A stretch of 64,000 nucleotides of DNA from Siderastrea radians (Eukaryota; Cnidaria; Anthozoa; Scleractinia; Rhizangiidae): positions 10,586,866 to 10,650,865 of the forward strand of contig OZ024892.1 of NCBI GenBank assembly GCA_964017195.1. Direction: 5' to 3'. The stretch's first letter is position 1, and each line of letters begins with the position of its first letter. Of the stretch, positions 47,118 to 59,835 are shown piece after piece. The translations under genes were made by a program, and so were the position numbers. The notes under the pieces were generated by a model. It did no database searches. It was not told the DNA's origin and saw only the letters and a list, made by a program, of their open reading frames with translations.

Positions 47118-50100
47118 TCATCGTTCTGCCATAAACACTGACTGACACCACTGCACAAACCACTCGCACATGTTGGAGACAACTTCATTGTTAACTTTGC
47201 CATGCAGTTTGAGCTCATGATCAGCGCCTTCAACCCAGTGCATTGTCCAGTCATTTGCCATTCTATTCAGGGTACTCTCCATTAAATCCGTCCTACAAAA
47301 TGGATCTTTTCTGCCACTAATGAACAACACAGGGACACCAAGATGAAGAAGTGGTGAAACCCGAAGCTCGGAGGTCTTTCTTGGAGGATGAAGGGGGTAT
47401 GACAGGCAAGCTACACCATACACAAAGTCTGTTGTGAGGCTGCTGTTGGATGCTACTTCTGCCGCAACTCGTGCACCCATTGAACGACCTTCAAATAAAA
47501 AGAATTAAAGTGATTACAGTCATAAAAGAAGTTTTAAAACCTACTGTAGATCTACCTTTAATGTATTTAACTAAATTAATCAAAACACCTGTACCATTTT
47601 AACAAGTTGCAACATGAGAGCGAAAAGTCTTCAACTGAAGGGGTGCGAGGAAAAAAATCCCTTTACGTTTTGGTGACATTTTAACCTCGATACTTCCCAG
47701 CACACAACTTTTTATTTGGTTTTAATCACGTATAAGAAAGACTGGTAATTTTGCTCTGCCTTTGAGTCTAAAAGTCAGAGATGATTTTCAGGACGTACGA
47801 GAAAAGTGCAATGCAGTCTACCACAATTTAATTTAGCAACTTTTTAACACAGTTTATAATGCTTGGATCCCATCCAGTATGTGTTATTTACCTGCAATGA
47901 TGCACATCCTCACTGGAAATTCTTCAAAATGCCTGAGAAAATCCTGCAAACAGAGAAGATCAAAATCACACTTCTTCTACTGTGACATACGCTTTGAAAG
48001 CAGCAGATATCAAATGCATTTTCATGACTGATATTTAATCAGTGGAAAGCAAAACAAGATGTTTGAAGGGATCACATTTTTGGTTTGAAGAGATGGCTAC
48101 ATTTTGGTAATAACAGTGCCGTCATTAGGTGTATAATGGTTTACAGAAAAACCTGAAATAAGAAAAGACCACAATAGGTCAATGGAAGGGTCATATAAAC
48201 CCACCGTAACTTAAATTTGCTATTCTCACAAGAGCCCATGACTCGGAATGCACAACAAACCATATTTTCATGTCACAGTGTTTTCGCTGGCCAGTTTATT
48301 TTTAGATTGGATTTTCCACCAATTCAGACTCCCAAAGAAGCCTTGATGTGCTTTCAGGTATGGTGTATATTTTGCCCCTAAAAAGGGACACAAAGGCCCT
48401 TTTTAGTTCCCAGGCCCCCTCAAATAAGGCCATAAACAACATGATTGAAAATGGCCGCAATTTGAAGCAGATTTGTGGCATTTTCTCGGGGTTGTTTCGT
48501 AGTTGTCCACACCAAGTTTCAAATTTGTTTATGCCGGGATTTAAAGATGGTGAACTTTTGTACAGACATCGAAGAAATTCCCCGTATTTGCTTCGAAAAT
48601 CGTAAAGATATCAACTGTTTACTTCATAATTGGGAATGACCCCGGGGGGGGGGGGGGGGGGTGGGGTTACTCTGGATTTCAAGTGACAGGGATGATCGAG
48701 GGATTTTTTGGGGTCTGAAACTTTCAATTCCGGGAGTTTTTTGGGTAGGAAAATTTGGCAAGTATTTTTTTGGGTCGCTTGATTTAAGTAGGGATTGTTT
48801 TGGGTATTCAAGACAATCTAAAGATTCGTGGTAGTGCCTGCATACCCTGGCCGCGCAGTTCTATGAATAAAGTACAACCAAACTTTTTCTTGCTCGGGTG
48901 GTCTTATTTAGAGTTGTCATTCATAATGTTATTGTTGACAGAAACAGAAGATGTTCTTGGGTGTCCCTAGTGTTGTTAGAATGACTACCAGATGAGGAAA
49001 AGATAAAACTAGCTGGTATGATGAATTTAAACAAAAACAAACATTCAATTTCTAGTGTTTTTTTGTGTTATATCATTTAATCCTTTCTGTAAATTTTTAA
49101 GGCTCAGAAATTTGGTATGGGATTTTTTGGGGGTTAATTTTTGGTCCAGGGATTTTTTTTGGGTTTTGATTTTTGCCCCAATTTGATCATCCCTGTCACT
49201 TGAAACTCGGAGTACCCCCCTGGGGGAATGACACAAACGAAGAAGACACGTTTCACCCATCTGAAGCCAAAGTACGCCCAGGATTAGGAATTTGCTGAAA
49301 TTTCTTGTAAAAGCCAAAGACCTTCAACTTCTGAAAGTCCTGTGCCAGTGCGAAATTGGAAGTGAGGGCTACAACGACACAGAAAAGGTCGAGAAATCAA
49401 CTTGAGAAAACAGGATGAAATCCTCTATCATTCTACTTTTGAAAAATGTTTGGTTATCTATATCTTATGATAGACTAACAGCCTGTGTGAGCATTTTACT
49501 GGACACTGGCGATTATGCCAAATTTTTCGCAGAACATTCAGGGGTCAAAGGGTTAACTTATTTATCAGCCTTGCATTATACCTTATGTTACAAATGGGGC
49601 ATTTTAGAAGGAGAAAGAAAGATGGAAGGCTGCCATTTTTGGTGGGATGCACACTCATGTGGGTGGGATGCACACTCATGCAAACCAAAACTTTAACTTT
49701 GGCAGGAAACAGTAATCTAAAAACCATCTAATAATAGACTAGTCTATGAAAACACCATGGCATAGGCTTAGTTAGTATAGGAGTAGCTTGCTCTGGGTTG
49801 TGGGTGAACTCCCGATTCTTGTAAGCACTGCACTAGATCTCTGTCACAGTCATCTCTTACAGCAGGACAAGGAAGCCAGGGGCATTTTCTTTGGTTTTTT
49901 TGTGCTTTGTTTTTTTAATCCTGCTGTGAAACGACTGTGACATCCCTATCAATGCTAAAAATCCGCCATGCTAAACATTCATTTCAGCTCACTTAACATC
50001 ATTAAGTTAATTAGGTACACAATCTGCAGAACTAGAAAACACGGATCTTTATTCTAAAAAGCTCACCACAACTGCAGCAAAACATTCCGTTCTATACTGG

Positions 50101-50405
50101 AAATTCCTTGTTCTACAGGTAAACCTCAAACAAAGTATTCCTGTGCTTGCAAGATGAGCGGCTAGTTTCTCCAAGTGCAGATAATTCATGTCGCCGCCAG
50201 CTCCGTGCGTCAGAACAACTGCACAACCATTCCACGAAGAATCACAGGGCAAGTTGAATACGCCGTCCAGCTCACGATCTTCAACCGGGATTTTTACTGA
50301 AACCTGATTAAGCAAAATATCACGCTTATCGATAATACAGTTTAGTTGAAAAAGATCGAGAAGTTTATACCTACCTTCCGCGCCATGTTTGTCGTTGCTA
50401 TGCAT
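47118..50405 (-). CDS. TEX30: TEX30-like alpha/beta hydrolase, complete, four exons
   Basis: Exons on the minus strand, in transcription order: 50405-50375, 50296-50067, 47943-47892, 47488-47118; 684 nt, 227 residues, matching the usual TEX30 length. The start ATG lies in a 31 nt first exon, whose last G joins TA AAA ATC to give AEVKIPV. Family hallmarks: VVLTHGAGGDMN and LASTGILCLRFTC in exon 2, the nucleophile elbow GRSMG formed across the exon 3-exon 4 junction, GVACLSYPLHPP, PVLFISGRKDPF (acid region) and VEGADHELKL (His region). The catalytic triad therefore looks complete (Ser, Asp, His). The family is a small serine-hydrolase-like group (also related to KANSL3) whose substrate is not established. 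A 2.1 kb second-to-third-exon intron holds a large foldback element. The gene is convergent with JAK and divergent from the PAM2 gene. Confidence 0.93.
48636..49232. mobile_element. foldback element with CCCGGGGG ends, TEX30 intron 3
   Basis: GAATGACCCCGGGGG...TTTCAAGTGACAGGGATGATC at the left returns as GATCATCCCTGTCACTTGAAA...CCCCCTGGGGGAATGAC at the right. The interior is rich in TTTTTTGGGT. Structurally like the C/G-run elements near the start of the window and at 57080-57540. Confidence 0.75.
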
Positions 50406-52860
50406 GACAAAGGACTGGGCACTACACTCATCCCAGGTTCGCGCGAAAAAATTGAAAAACGAAAAAGCCTCATATATCCAATAAACGCCCCTCTGAAATA
50501 GGTATTTTGAGGTAAACGCCCCTCTCTGATAAACGCCCTTTCTCTTTAAAAACGCTGCTCTTCGCAAAAGGCGTTTACTAGACAGGAGGTTGAATATTCA
50601 TTCTAACATTGACGAAGACATTGAAAATTGAACATGATGAGCGATGATTTGGTGCTACGGATATCGAGAGCAACGTTGTAATCTCAAGTTTTTTCACTTT
50701 CATTATATTAGCAACTTTTGAATTTAAGAAAAGTTGAACCTTTATTTTACTTTTAATACTTTTTTGGGAAAACATGATAAATGCCTCTCACTATTTAACG
50801 CACCGTATCTAATAAACGCTTCCAGAAAATCCAGAAGATTTAATTAACGCCGTGGGCGTTTATTACAGCATTCACGGTTTTTCGTAACTTTGGACAGAAA
50901 AAAAAGGAGCGGTCTGTAGTACAATAAAACAGACATTAATTTGGCTACTCCCCGTGCGGGATTTTGGTTACCGCATTTTTTCGATTAGACACCGGGCCTC
51001 GAATAAACACCGAGTTCAAATAAACACCTGTCCACAAGGTCAAATTTTAAATAAACCTGCGTTTCTTCGAGGTACCAGCATCTATTTGAGGTCCGATGTT
51101 TATTTGAAAATGAGCCTTTATCTGGCTAAATGTAATTTTTTTTCCCATCCATAACATACGGCTGCGACTTTTTTCACTTTTATTTCAGCATTATGCAGTT
51201 CGTAATTACATAACATTAATAATAACCTAACATTCCTATCATTAAGATACCTAATATACACTAAAGAAAATATAATGCAGACTCAGCAAGTTATAGTTCC
51301 TGACTACTATTTATATATAGTTGCCATCTAGCCCGAAACTTAACTTCAGTATTGCTTTTCATGGCTGTGTATTTCTCTATTCTGAATTTCGCCTCAACGA
51401 TTTCCTTAAAAGCGGTTAAATTAGGAGCTACACTGCGTTTCCTACTTATCCAAATATGTAATTTTGCAAGTGTAATGAAGTGGTTTATTAGTTCTACTAT
51501 ACCCAGTAACACATCTTGTAACGTCAGTTTCACCTGCTTACCAGAAATCAGAAACCAGAAAGAAGGAAAAAGCACTCATAAAATAAGTGATACAATGTTT
51601 CTGATTCTATGCCCCAAAATGTACAAAGGTCATTTGGAACATAACCTATTTTGGCTAGGCGATTGTTGGTAAAAACTATATCGTTCAAGATCTTATACTG
51701 CAAACTCCTTACAAAAGTTTCAGACGAGCTAGATCTAACATTCAGAAAAGCTTTGGAAATAGCTACATCGTCCAGGCGAAATTCTTCCTTCCACTATCCA
51801 CATTGCGTAACAGCCGGGATATTAATTTGCAAGCATATGCTATTTAATATGAATAACTTAGAATCCTATAACCGTGCAAGAAGAGAAGTTTTGGAAAATA
51901 CAAACTTCCTAGTTTGGACCGGAATTCGCCAGGCTTTCCACTGAGCATCTAATTGTCACGCGTTGTTTTGAATTTTATGAACTGGAGTCAAAATTGGTGA
52001 CATTTTATTCCTGTTACGCTTATTTTTTGCCACATTGTTATAAATTTATTAAATTTAAAATATTAAAGACAAAAATAAGGCTATAAAAAACACCCTGTTT
52101 AATAAACGCCAGGCCCCAAATGAAAGCCGGTGCAAATAAATGCCGGGTCTACAAGGTCTACTTTTAAATAAACGCCTCCGCCGTTTCACTGAGAAAAGAA
52201 AGTATTTACAAGCATGGTCAAGAAGTTGGAAATACCGAGAAATGGCTCTAGTTAGTGGTCATATCAGGACTTGTAAGCCGGGTCCTTGGATCAGTAAATT
52301 TACAAGTCCGGCGCCCTGACCACTTAGTCACACTACCTAATATCTTGATTAAATAGATCCAATAGAACTTCTCTGAAGAGCTGGAACACGGGAGAATAGC
52401 GGAGAGTGAATTTGTTGATCCCTGTTAATTTTTAGCAAAATCAACACTCCACATTTTTTTGGCAAAACCCAATTCCCAAGATGTGTTTTAAAATAACACG
52501 ATTTTGTGTCAGTATCATTTCTCGACGTACTGTTCAAAACCGAAAAACCTGAAGTACGATCAAATTTTTTAAAAGTACTTAATGTCAAATAAATACCTGT
52601 CATGAAATTAAACTATTATTTATCCCCCTAAGAAGTCAGCTGAAATTTTAAAATTAACATATATGAAGGAAACTGGCCCATGTAAAGAATTGCTGTAAAG
52701 GGAAGGCACACCCTTACGACCATCTTGTAAATGTTCAATATCAGGGGCTAGGCAGCTTAGGAGGTAAGAACAAGCGCGCGCTGCACTCCAAATTACTCAA
52801 TAAAAAAAATTGATTATGACGTAAACAATTGAAGTGAAAACTTTCTAACAAAGCATCAAG
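50406..52860. other. divergent intergenic region between TEX30 and the PAM2 gene
   Basis: No gene recognised. Contains TAAACGCC-type repeats from about 50480 (75 bp upstream of the TEX30 ATG) and again near 52090, plus a LINE scrap. Both promoters must lie here, but I see no clear core elements. Confidence 0.65.
51290..51960 (-). mobile_element. degraded LINE C-terminus
   Basis: Minus-strand reading, with frameshifts, gives a zf-RVT-like block (ESETLYHLFYEC, then FW) followed by LLGIVELINHFITLAKLHIW and AFKEIVEAKFRIEKYTAMK, ending KFRARWQLY. This is the typical tail of non-LTR retrotransposon proteins. Several stops, so inactive. Confidence 0.75.
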
Positions 52861-55800
52861 ATGGTTATCGCTACGTTTTTGTCAAGCTACCTAGCAGCCT
52901 ATAAGCTGTGGAAATACACATTTGGAAAAAATTACACTGCCTTAACGAACATAACACTACCGCAAAGGTAATTCGATTTATTTTAGCATTTTTTCTAGCA
53001 AAAAAGGGAGCACCGCTTTCTAAATCACTAAGTTTCCTCTTGCTGTTAGATTTTAATTTGAGTGTCGTTTTCAGTTTTTAAAAAAATTCCAGATGATGGA
53101 CATTGTTTTTTCATATCTATTTTCAGCTTGAAGAACAGTCAAATGAACACAAGTTGGAAAGCAAGTCAATTGGAAAGGGTGAGTGGAAACTCACACGCAA
53201 AATAAACTGACTTCGTCATCTTACGTACCGAAGTTAAAGTGCGACAACTAAAGCGTTCTATTTAACACCTTTCAGAAGTCGTTATTTTATTTTATTTTAT
53301 TTTATTTTATTATTTGTTTTGGAAGGAGCATTTGCTAGAACCTCCCTGTTTCGTGATTATGATTATGAAGTCTTATAGTACAGATTTAATTTGCGAGTGA
53401 ATCTGCTAATATAAAGTAAGTGTGGAAGTGAAATGTCGGAAAAAAATTCGAGTACATGTCCACTATTATCTAGTTAAGTGGTTTAAAGTAACTGAAAATA
53501 ATCCACCGTGAACGCCCACTTTTTGTAAAATTTTTTGTAGTGTTGCTTTTTTGAACAAGAAATTTATCGTGAAGACACTGGTGAACGTTTTTAAGCAATT
53601 TTTTCTTACTAACCTATTTTTTATTCGTATTTAATAGAATAACGTAACAACAGCCAAAGAAAATGATGACAATATCCCAGTTGAGTTTGAGCCAGTCACC
53701 GCGACTGGTCAGCAACATCGAAACTCCTCTTCGTCGATATCGTGTTTTGAAACACAAAGTTGTAAAATCGCAGTTGACTTGGAAACTGTTCACGTGGTTG
53801 CGCCTGAGTCCTCTGTTCCATTGGAACACGTCACTGCTATTACGGATAACATCCCCTTTGAGAAGGAAACAGTCAGCGGGTGTGCTCATGAATTCGCATT
53901 AGAATCTCAAAGTGTAAACGCTTCCGTGCCGGAATTTGCTATCGAAATCGAAAGCGTCAGTGCTGTCACAGAGATACCCTTTGAAGAGGAAATAGTTACC
54001 GGCTGTGTTCATGAGTTTGCTCTCAATACAGAAACCATCTCCAAGAATGTGCCTCCGTTTGCCGTCGAGATGGGAACCATAAGTGCGATCAAAGAGATCA
54101 AGGAGATTCCCACTGAAGAGGATGCGGCTGCTGCCATTGCTAATGAATGCAATTTGCAACAGAAATCTGCTACCTTGGTTACCATTGATTCTGACTCTGC
54201 TGTCAAAATTGAAAACTTCAGTGAGGTGAATGAGATCTCTTTCGAAAAAGAAGCGATTAGTGTGATAGTTGATGAGGTACCTGAAGAAGTTACAACTCTC
54301 CGCACGTTTAACGAAGAGGTCGCCGTCAAGGTGTGTCAAAACGTAGTACAACCAGAAAACATTTGGCGTGTGCAAAGAATGGAAAAAAGCGTAAACTTAG
54401 CGAGATGTTATTTTATTTGATCTACATTTACCAAAGCTACTGAGTAGATTTAAATTTTTTTGAGATCTTACGGTAAAACGACACGGAGTTGAACAACAAA
54501 ACCCAGCGGATTTAACCCCCCTTCCTCACAAAAAAGAACGCCGGGTAAATTTTTTTAGCTAACGAGTCCTCTGTCCGAGTGGCAAAGAGGATTTGCTAAA
54601 TTGCATGCATTATATTCTCAAAGAAAGCATGTCGTTTGAAGTTCCTGCCTGGTAATACTGCACTGTAAGTAAAGATACGACGTCACTTCAGGATGTACAG
54701 CCAATAGGAATTTTGATCACCTGATTGTCATGTGACTCTCACGAGACCAAACGCGTTTACACGCATGTCATAAAAGATAGACATGTTTGTAGTCATGTGA
54801 ACAAAACATGGTTGTTTTTCAAATTTACATTAATGGTTTTTTACGAATTGATTTACCATAGGTTGAAGTAACTTCTGCCAAAACGTATCCACCGGTGCTG
54901 AATGCTGAAGCGAAAGAATTTGTGCCTCAGGTAAAACGGGCCAGCATAAATTAAATTTTCCTACCTTTGTTCGTTATTTTTACGTTTAATTTTAGATAAC
55001 ATTTGGTTGTTTCTTCCTCAGAAAATCCGAGTTTCAGAATCGTCTTGCTTCGGAGATGCAAGTGGCGGTACTTCGGCTGTGGCGGACACAGAAGAGACCG
55101 CTGGGTAAGGCATTCGTTCGATGTATTCGATACACTGGTTGGCCAAGCCTTGACTTTGACACACCATTTTAACTCCTTTACAAGAAAAAAATTGAAATAA
55201 AAGGAACCTCTAAATTGGTAGGATCAGGCCATGCGTTCTCGCCTAGCAACAAAAAATGACCTATTTTCAGAGGGCTAAGGTAACTTAAGCAGAATGCATT
55301 CTGCGCAAACAGAGGTTTCCGATCGACATTTGGCACACATTTTGGCTCATGGTTCCGCGCAGCAGTCTCCTTTCTAGTGTGCTTTTTTATAATAGTAAAC
55401 CTATGCCTTGTGTTGCTTTCAATTGCCTCAGCTTATGTCTGTTCTTTCTCTGTTATTACAGGACTGCTCAAGAAATGAAACGTCCAGTTGCATTGAATCC
55501 ATTTGCCAAGGAGTTTGTTCCAACCAAGCAGGTTTGCAAGGAGGATGAATCGTTATCTGCAGGAAAGGCTGAAGCCGCGCCTGTAACAAACAGCAATGAA
55601 TCTGAGTAAGTCTCGCCCAGTCCACTTATTACTTCTACTATCAGAGCCAAGACTGTGAATCCTATGAAGACTGGTTCTAGCGTGAAAGTCTGTGGGTAAT
55701 ATCCTTAAGCGTCACCATTTGTCTTTTAATGAAGCAATTGCTATTAAGCAGCTGTTTCTTTTGGTGCTGTTTATTTTGCATTGCCGGACTGTGGGTGAAA

Positions 55801-58800
55801 TCTCTAAGTGAGATCTCCATTTCCTTTCCTGTGGTACTCGGTTACCCCCTGGGACCCGTTTCTTGAACATCCCGATAACTTTTCGGGCCCGCAGCTACAT
55901 TTTAAGATCAGAATCTATAGAAAGTTGGTGTAGTTTTTAGCCCGCATTTCAGCCCAACTTGTTTTATCAAATTAGTTCACTACTCAGTTTTCAAAACCAA
56001 TAAAATTTGAGTCTTTAATGCAAACACCGCCCAGATAAAATAGCTCTCCGGCCCTAAAAGTTATCGTGACTTTAGAGAAACGGGCCCCTGCATCGGCCAG
56101 GGGGTTTGTAAATTTGATTAGGAAAACTTGGGGCAGTACTTTTCTGTGGCGCTGTTTTATACCACGCAGGGAGGTTTCCAAGATTGGAAAGTACTGGGAA
56201 TTTTGACATCGAAACCTTACCGTATTTACTCGATTAAGCGCCGCCCTCAATTAAGCGGCACATATGAGAGCAAAAAGATTAAAGAGTGCCGCCCTCAAAT
56301 ATAAGCGCCGCATTCATTCACAACAATGCGGCTCCTAATCGAAGCATCATTAGACTGAATCCGTGTTGGAGGAGCCAAACTAATAAACAAGTACGGTACA
56401 AGTTAACCTAAACCAGCCTCCGAAGTTTATTCTCCCGTATTATCATGTTTTTCAGCTCGAAGTGGGTATATTTCATAATTTTTTCTTTGTTAACATTTGA
56501 TTGTTATCTTTTACAAATATTATGATTTTTAAAGAGCGCCGCCCTCAAATAAGCGCCGCCCCCGAATAAGCGCCGCATCTGAAACACTAAAAAGCGCTTA
56601 TTCGAGTAAAGACGGTATGTTCTCTTATAATTAGTGCACGGTACGTGGTTTTAACTTTCGTGCTTTTAGGTGACGTCAGGCTCGAGCACTTTGGTGTTTT
56701 AAAAACAGTTTGTTGTTCAACATTTTGCCAAATTTAAAAAGTTTGGGAACTTTGAATTCAATTTTTAAGTCATCGTCTATCAAAAGTAATTATGCCTTGG
56801 CTGGACTTTCGTTCAGAGTCATCGACTCTAGTGAAATGGGTCATTAATTCGGAACTGTGAAATGCCCTGTTCATTTTTAAGAACTGCCCAAGGAACTGCA
56901 AACTCTACCAATCCAGGCGAGACAAATTCCTTGGCAAGTGGATTTATTGACTGAATTCACATGCCGAAGAATAAGTCTCTTCTCGAGAAGATTGTGACGG
57001 TGCTGCGGCTGTAACCAGCAAAGAGAAGATGAAGCTGACTGACGCGTACGCAACGCGGGAATTTTTTTCGTCTCCATAAGAATCCTCGGGGGGTACTTAC
57101 ATATATAACCAATATAGATATGTGCAGCTGTGTAGGGTATGTTTTTCAAGTGGTTTGGTCTGAGATAGGGTATAGAAATCAGGGAGTTTTGGTCTAGAAT
57201 AGGACATCAAATACCGGGAAACATGTAAGTGTTGTGAAAAATTTAGACCAAAATAGAATTTAAAGAACTCAGAAATAAATGTAAATTCAAACACGGCAAC
57301 TTTGTTGATCGACAAATCATTTCCATTCATTGAAAACACTATGTGGTTATATTGGACGGAAGATTTCTGAAACTGATAGCTAGTCTGGGATAGGGTGGGA
57401 TTTTTAGCATCTAGTCTAGAATAGGGTGGCGAAATGGAGGTGATAATGGTCTGGTACAGGGTACGGGTCGGTAAGGGTTTTCAGAGTACCAGCGGCACAC
57501 CCTCACCCAAAAATTTTCCGAGTACCCCCCCGGATAAGAACTCCTTATCAGATCCTTTGCATAAGTTTAGGGCATTTTTTTCTTTTACAGACTAAACGAA
57601 GTTTTTTTCAGCTAATTTAGGAATGAAGATAAGCGTAACTGTCTCTAAATGCAAAGAAAATCTTATCCACTGTTTTTCCAACAAAAAAATCCCGGCCACC
57701 ATTTTGAAAAGCCCTATGCTGACCAACTTGGGCGTTCAGCTTTGAGGGAGGGGGAGGGGGGAGGAGGGAGGAGAGGAGGAGAGGGGTCACTCAGTCACTT
57801 TAAAGGTTGTCTATGTTGAAAGCAAGTCTGTTCTTGCTTTCTATCGTCTTATCTTCTTAATTTTTGTCTAGAATAGAGCTACAGGTGTGGTTTACTCCAC
57901 TTCTCACCGAATGTAAATTAACGTGAAAATCGTTATAAGATAGCCTGTTTCAGGCGTTCAGATAGTGGAGCACGAGCGAAAAAGAAAGCGAGCGAAAGAG
58001 CGGGAAAAAACGAGGGGAGACTGGGGAAGAGGACCCCGTCCTCTTCCCCAGTCTCCCCTCGTTTTTTCCCGCTCTTTCGCTCACTTTATTTTTCGCTCGT
58101 GCTCCACTATCTGAACGCCTGAAACAGGCTATTATAAGAGGACTCTAAGGCCTAGCTCAAACGTCGAAGTTTTCATGTACTGATCCTAATCAGTACATGC
58201 GACCAAAAGCAATAAAGCTTTTGCACATAAAACGTTCGACGTCTGTACTACTCTAGGTCTAATTCCAAGTTTGTTTTTGTTTTCTTTTTTCAGTATTTCG
58301 GAAACGACACTTTCCTGTAATGTGTTTGCAAGAGAATTTGTTCCTTCCAATATGCAGGTCAGCATTATATTTGTAAATTTCAGTAAGGAAATCAACTGAA
58401 GTCGAAACCAAATTTCGTATTCACACCAGCTCTACAAGACGTCGGACGCACGCAATTAAATAAAACACTGATACAATCAGTTTGGTTATCACTGTTTTAA
58501 AAGTCATATAGCCTATTTTTAATTATTGTTTTTGGCGACTCTATTTTAATTTTAGCTATTTTATTTTCTGGTTACTTTTTGTTTTAGAAGACGAAAGCTT
58601 TAGTTTTAAAAAGGCACGAAAGTCTGGTATGAAAAGAAAGAAAATCTACGGTGTATATTGATATTCTCCAATTTAGTTTTCGATCGGCTGATTAAATCTG
58701 CTGCATTGTTGCATGGGTTTGCCTGGATTTGCTCAGCGTCGTTGAAAATTGAGACTGACATGCACTCACACAAGCTCAAGCAGCAAAAAAGTTCACTTAC

Positions 58801-59835
58801 TACAAATGGCCAGCAAGGAATCATAGGCCCGCCCATTCTTTATTTCGCATTTTCGCAATTTCTTTTGTTGTTTGTTTGTTTGTTCCTTATGCGCACCTTT
58901 GTTACACTAGAACTATGAAACCTTCCAGTCAAGTGGTCCATGGCCAATACCGCAGAGATACGATGCTCCCTCCACGTCTCCCGTTCAGAGACCAGCGCCA
59001 GTACCACGCCCAGTACCAGGCTTCAGACCGCGAGGTCAAGCTGGAATCCAGCACAGGCCATCAGCTCGGAGATTTCCATTCCACCGTTCAAGAGGTTTGT
59101 AGCCAAAGACTGGTTGTCAAATTTTTAGTCCTGTTAAACGTATCATTTAATAACAAATCTAAGCTCAAGTTACCTTGGATCATTCCTATACCATAGTTCT
59201 CCAAACTTAAAATGTGAAATAACACGTCACCCGAACGTTCGATCAGTTTTATGGCTCTGCACTCCGCGCACCAACTTTCACGAGTGGTGCAGTTGTTAGA
59301 GCTCTAGAGCGAACTTTTGTTCGAAAAAATTCCATAAAATTATTAATGTTAGGAAGCCGAGAGTCCAATTAGTGCATCCAATGCGGTCTCATCGTATTAT
59401 CTCTCGACGAAACGTGCTCAGCTGCGTTTTCATTTTATACCGAATGAGGCTGCACTGGTTACGAACTATCAGTTTTGCTCTCTTTCATCATTACCATGCT
59501 CAAACTAAGTGTCATCCCATCATCTTCATCATCACCATCATCACCACCACAGGCGTTACCATTGTCATTATTACCACCACATTCACAATCATCATCATCT
59601 TCATAGCTTCATCATCATTGTCGCCTCCGCCATCGTCATTTCGTCTTCATGCACCATGGTCACACAGGATCAAATACTTAATCGAAAGCAACACTTATTC
59701 ATAGTAGAACATTTAATCGGCAAGACATATATTCAGAAGTTAATAATAAGCTGCCGTGCCATTCCTATCATATTATTGCTCCTCTAACTTTGTTTTTTTC
59801 TGACAGGTAATTCGCGACGTGGGCTCATCTACTGA
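52861..59835 (+). CDS. protein with three tandem PAM2 (PABP-binding) motifs, nine exons, unidentified
   Basis: Exons: 52861-52967, 53127-53178, 53638-54330, 54862-54930, 55022-55104, 55462-55605, 58294-58357, 58911-59094, 59807-59835; 1425 nt, 474 residues, all joined in phase. Exon 3 holds four degenerate repeats of 41-44 residues starting near IPFEKE, IPFEEE, IPTEED and ISFEKE. Exons 4, 6 and 7 each carry a PAM2-type motif: VLNAEAKEFVP, ALNPFAKEFVP and the weaker CNVFAREFVP. PAM2 (LNxxAxEFxP) binds the MLLE domain of cytoplasmic poly(A)-binding protein. The tail is Pro/Arg-rich (RPAPVPRPVPGFRPRG) and ends NSRRGLIY. A role in mRNA translation or decay is inferred from PAM2 only. I recognise no ortholog; PAIP2, ataxin-2 and Tob differ in length and layout. 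The ATG has a good context (AAGATGG), but an upstream exon or extra alternative exons between 55605 and 58294 cannot be excluded. Confidence 0.77.
53286..53312. repeat. TTTTA pentanucleotide microsatellite
   Basis: Five to six copies of ATTTT in intron 2 of the PAM2 gene. Confidence 0.9.
56218..56617. mobile_element. element with ends TACCGTATTTACTCGATTAAGC
   Basis: Ends TACCGTATTTACTCGATTAAGC and GCTTATTCGAGTAAAGACGGTA are inverted copies; interior has repeated AAGCGCCGCCCTCAA. In intron 6 of the PAM2 gene. Confidence 0.75.
57943..58133. repeat. ~190 bp near-perfect palindrome
   Basis: AGCCTGTTTCAGGCGTTCAG at the left and CTGAACGCCTGAAACAGGCT at the right; arms of about 90 bp pair throughout with a very short centre (GGACCCCGTCC). 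In intron 6 of the PAM2 gene; same end family as 33433-33608. Confidence 0.95.

Noticed and set aside
59372..59787. Open frames with His- and Ile-rich runs
   Set aside because: They are translations of a CATCAT/CACCAC microsatellite in the last intron of the PAM2 gene.
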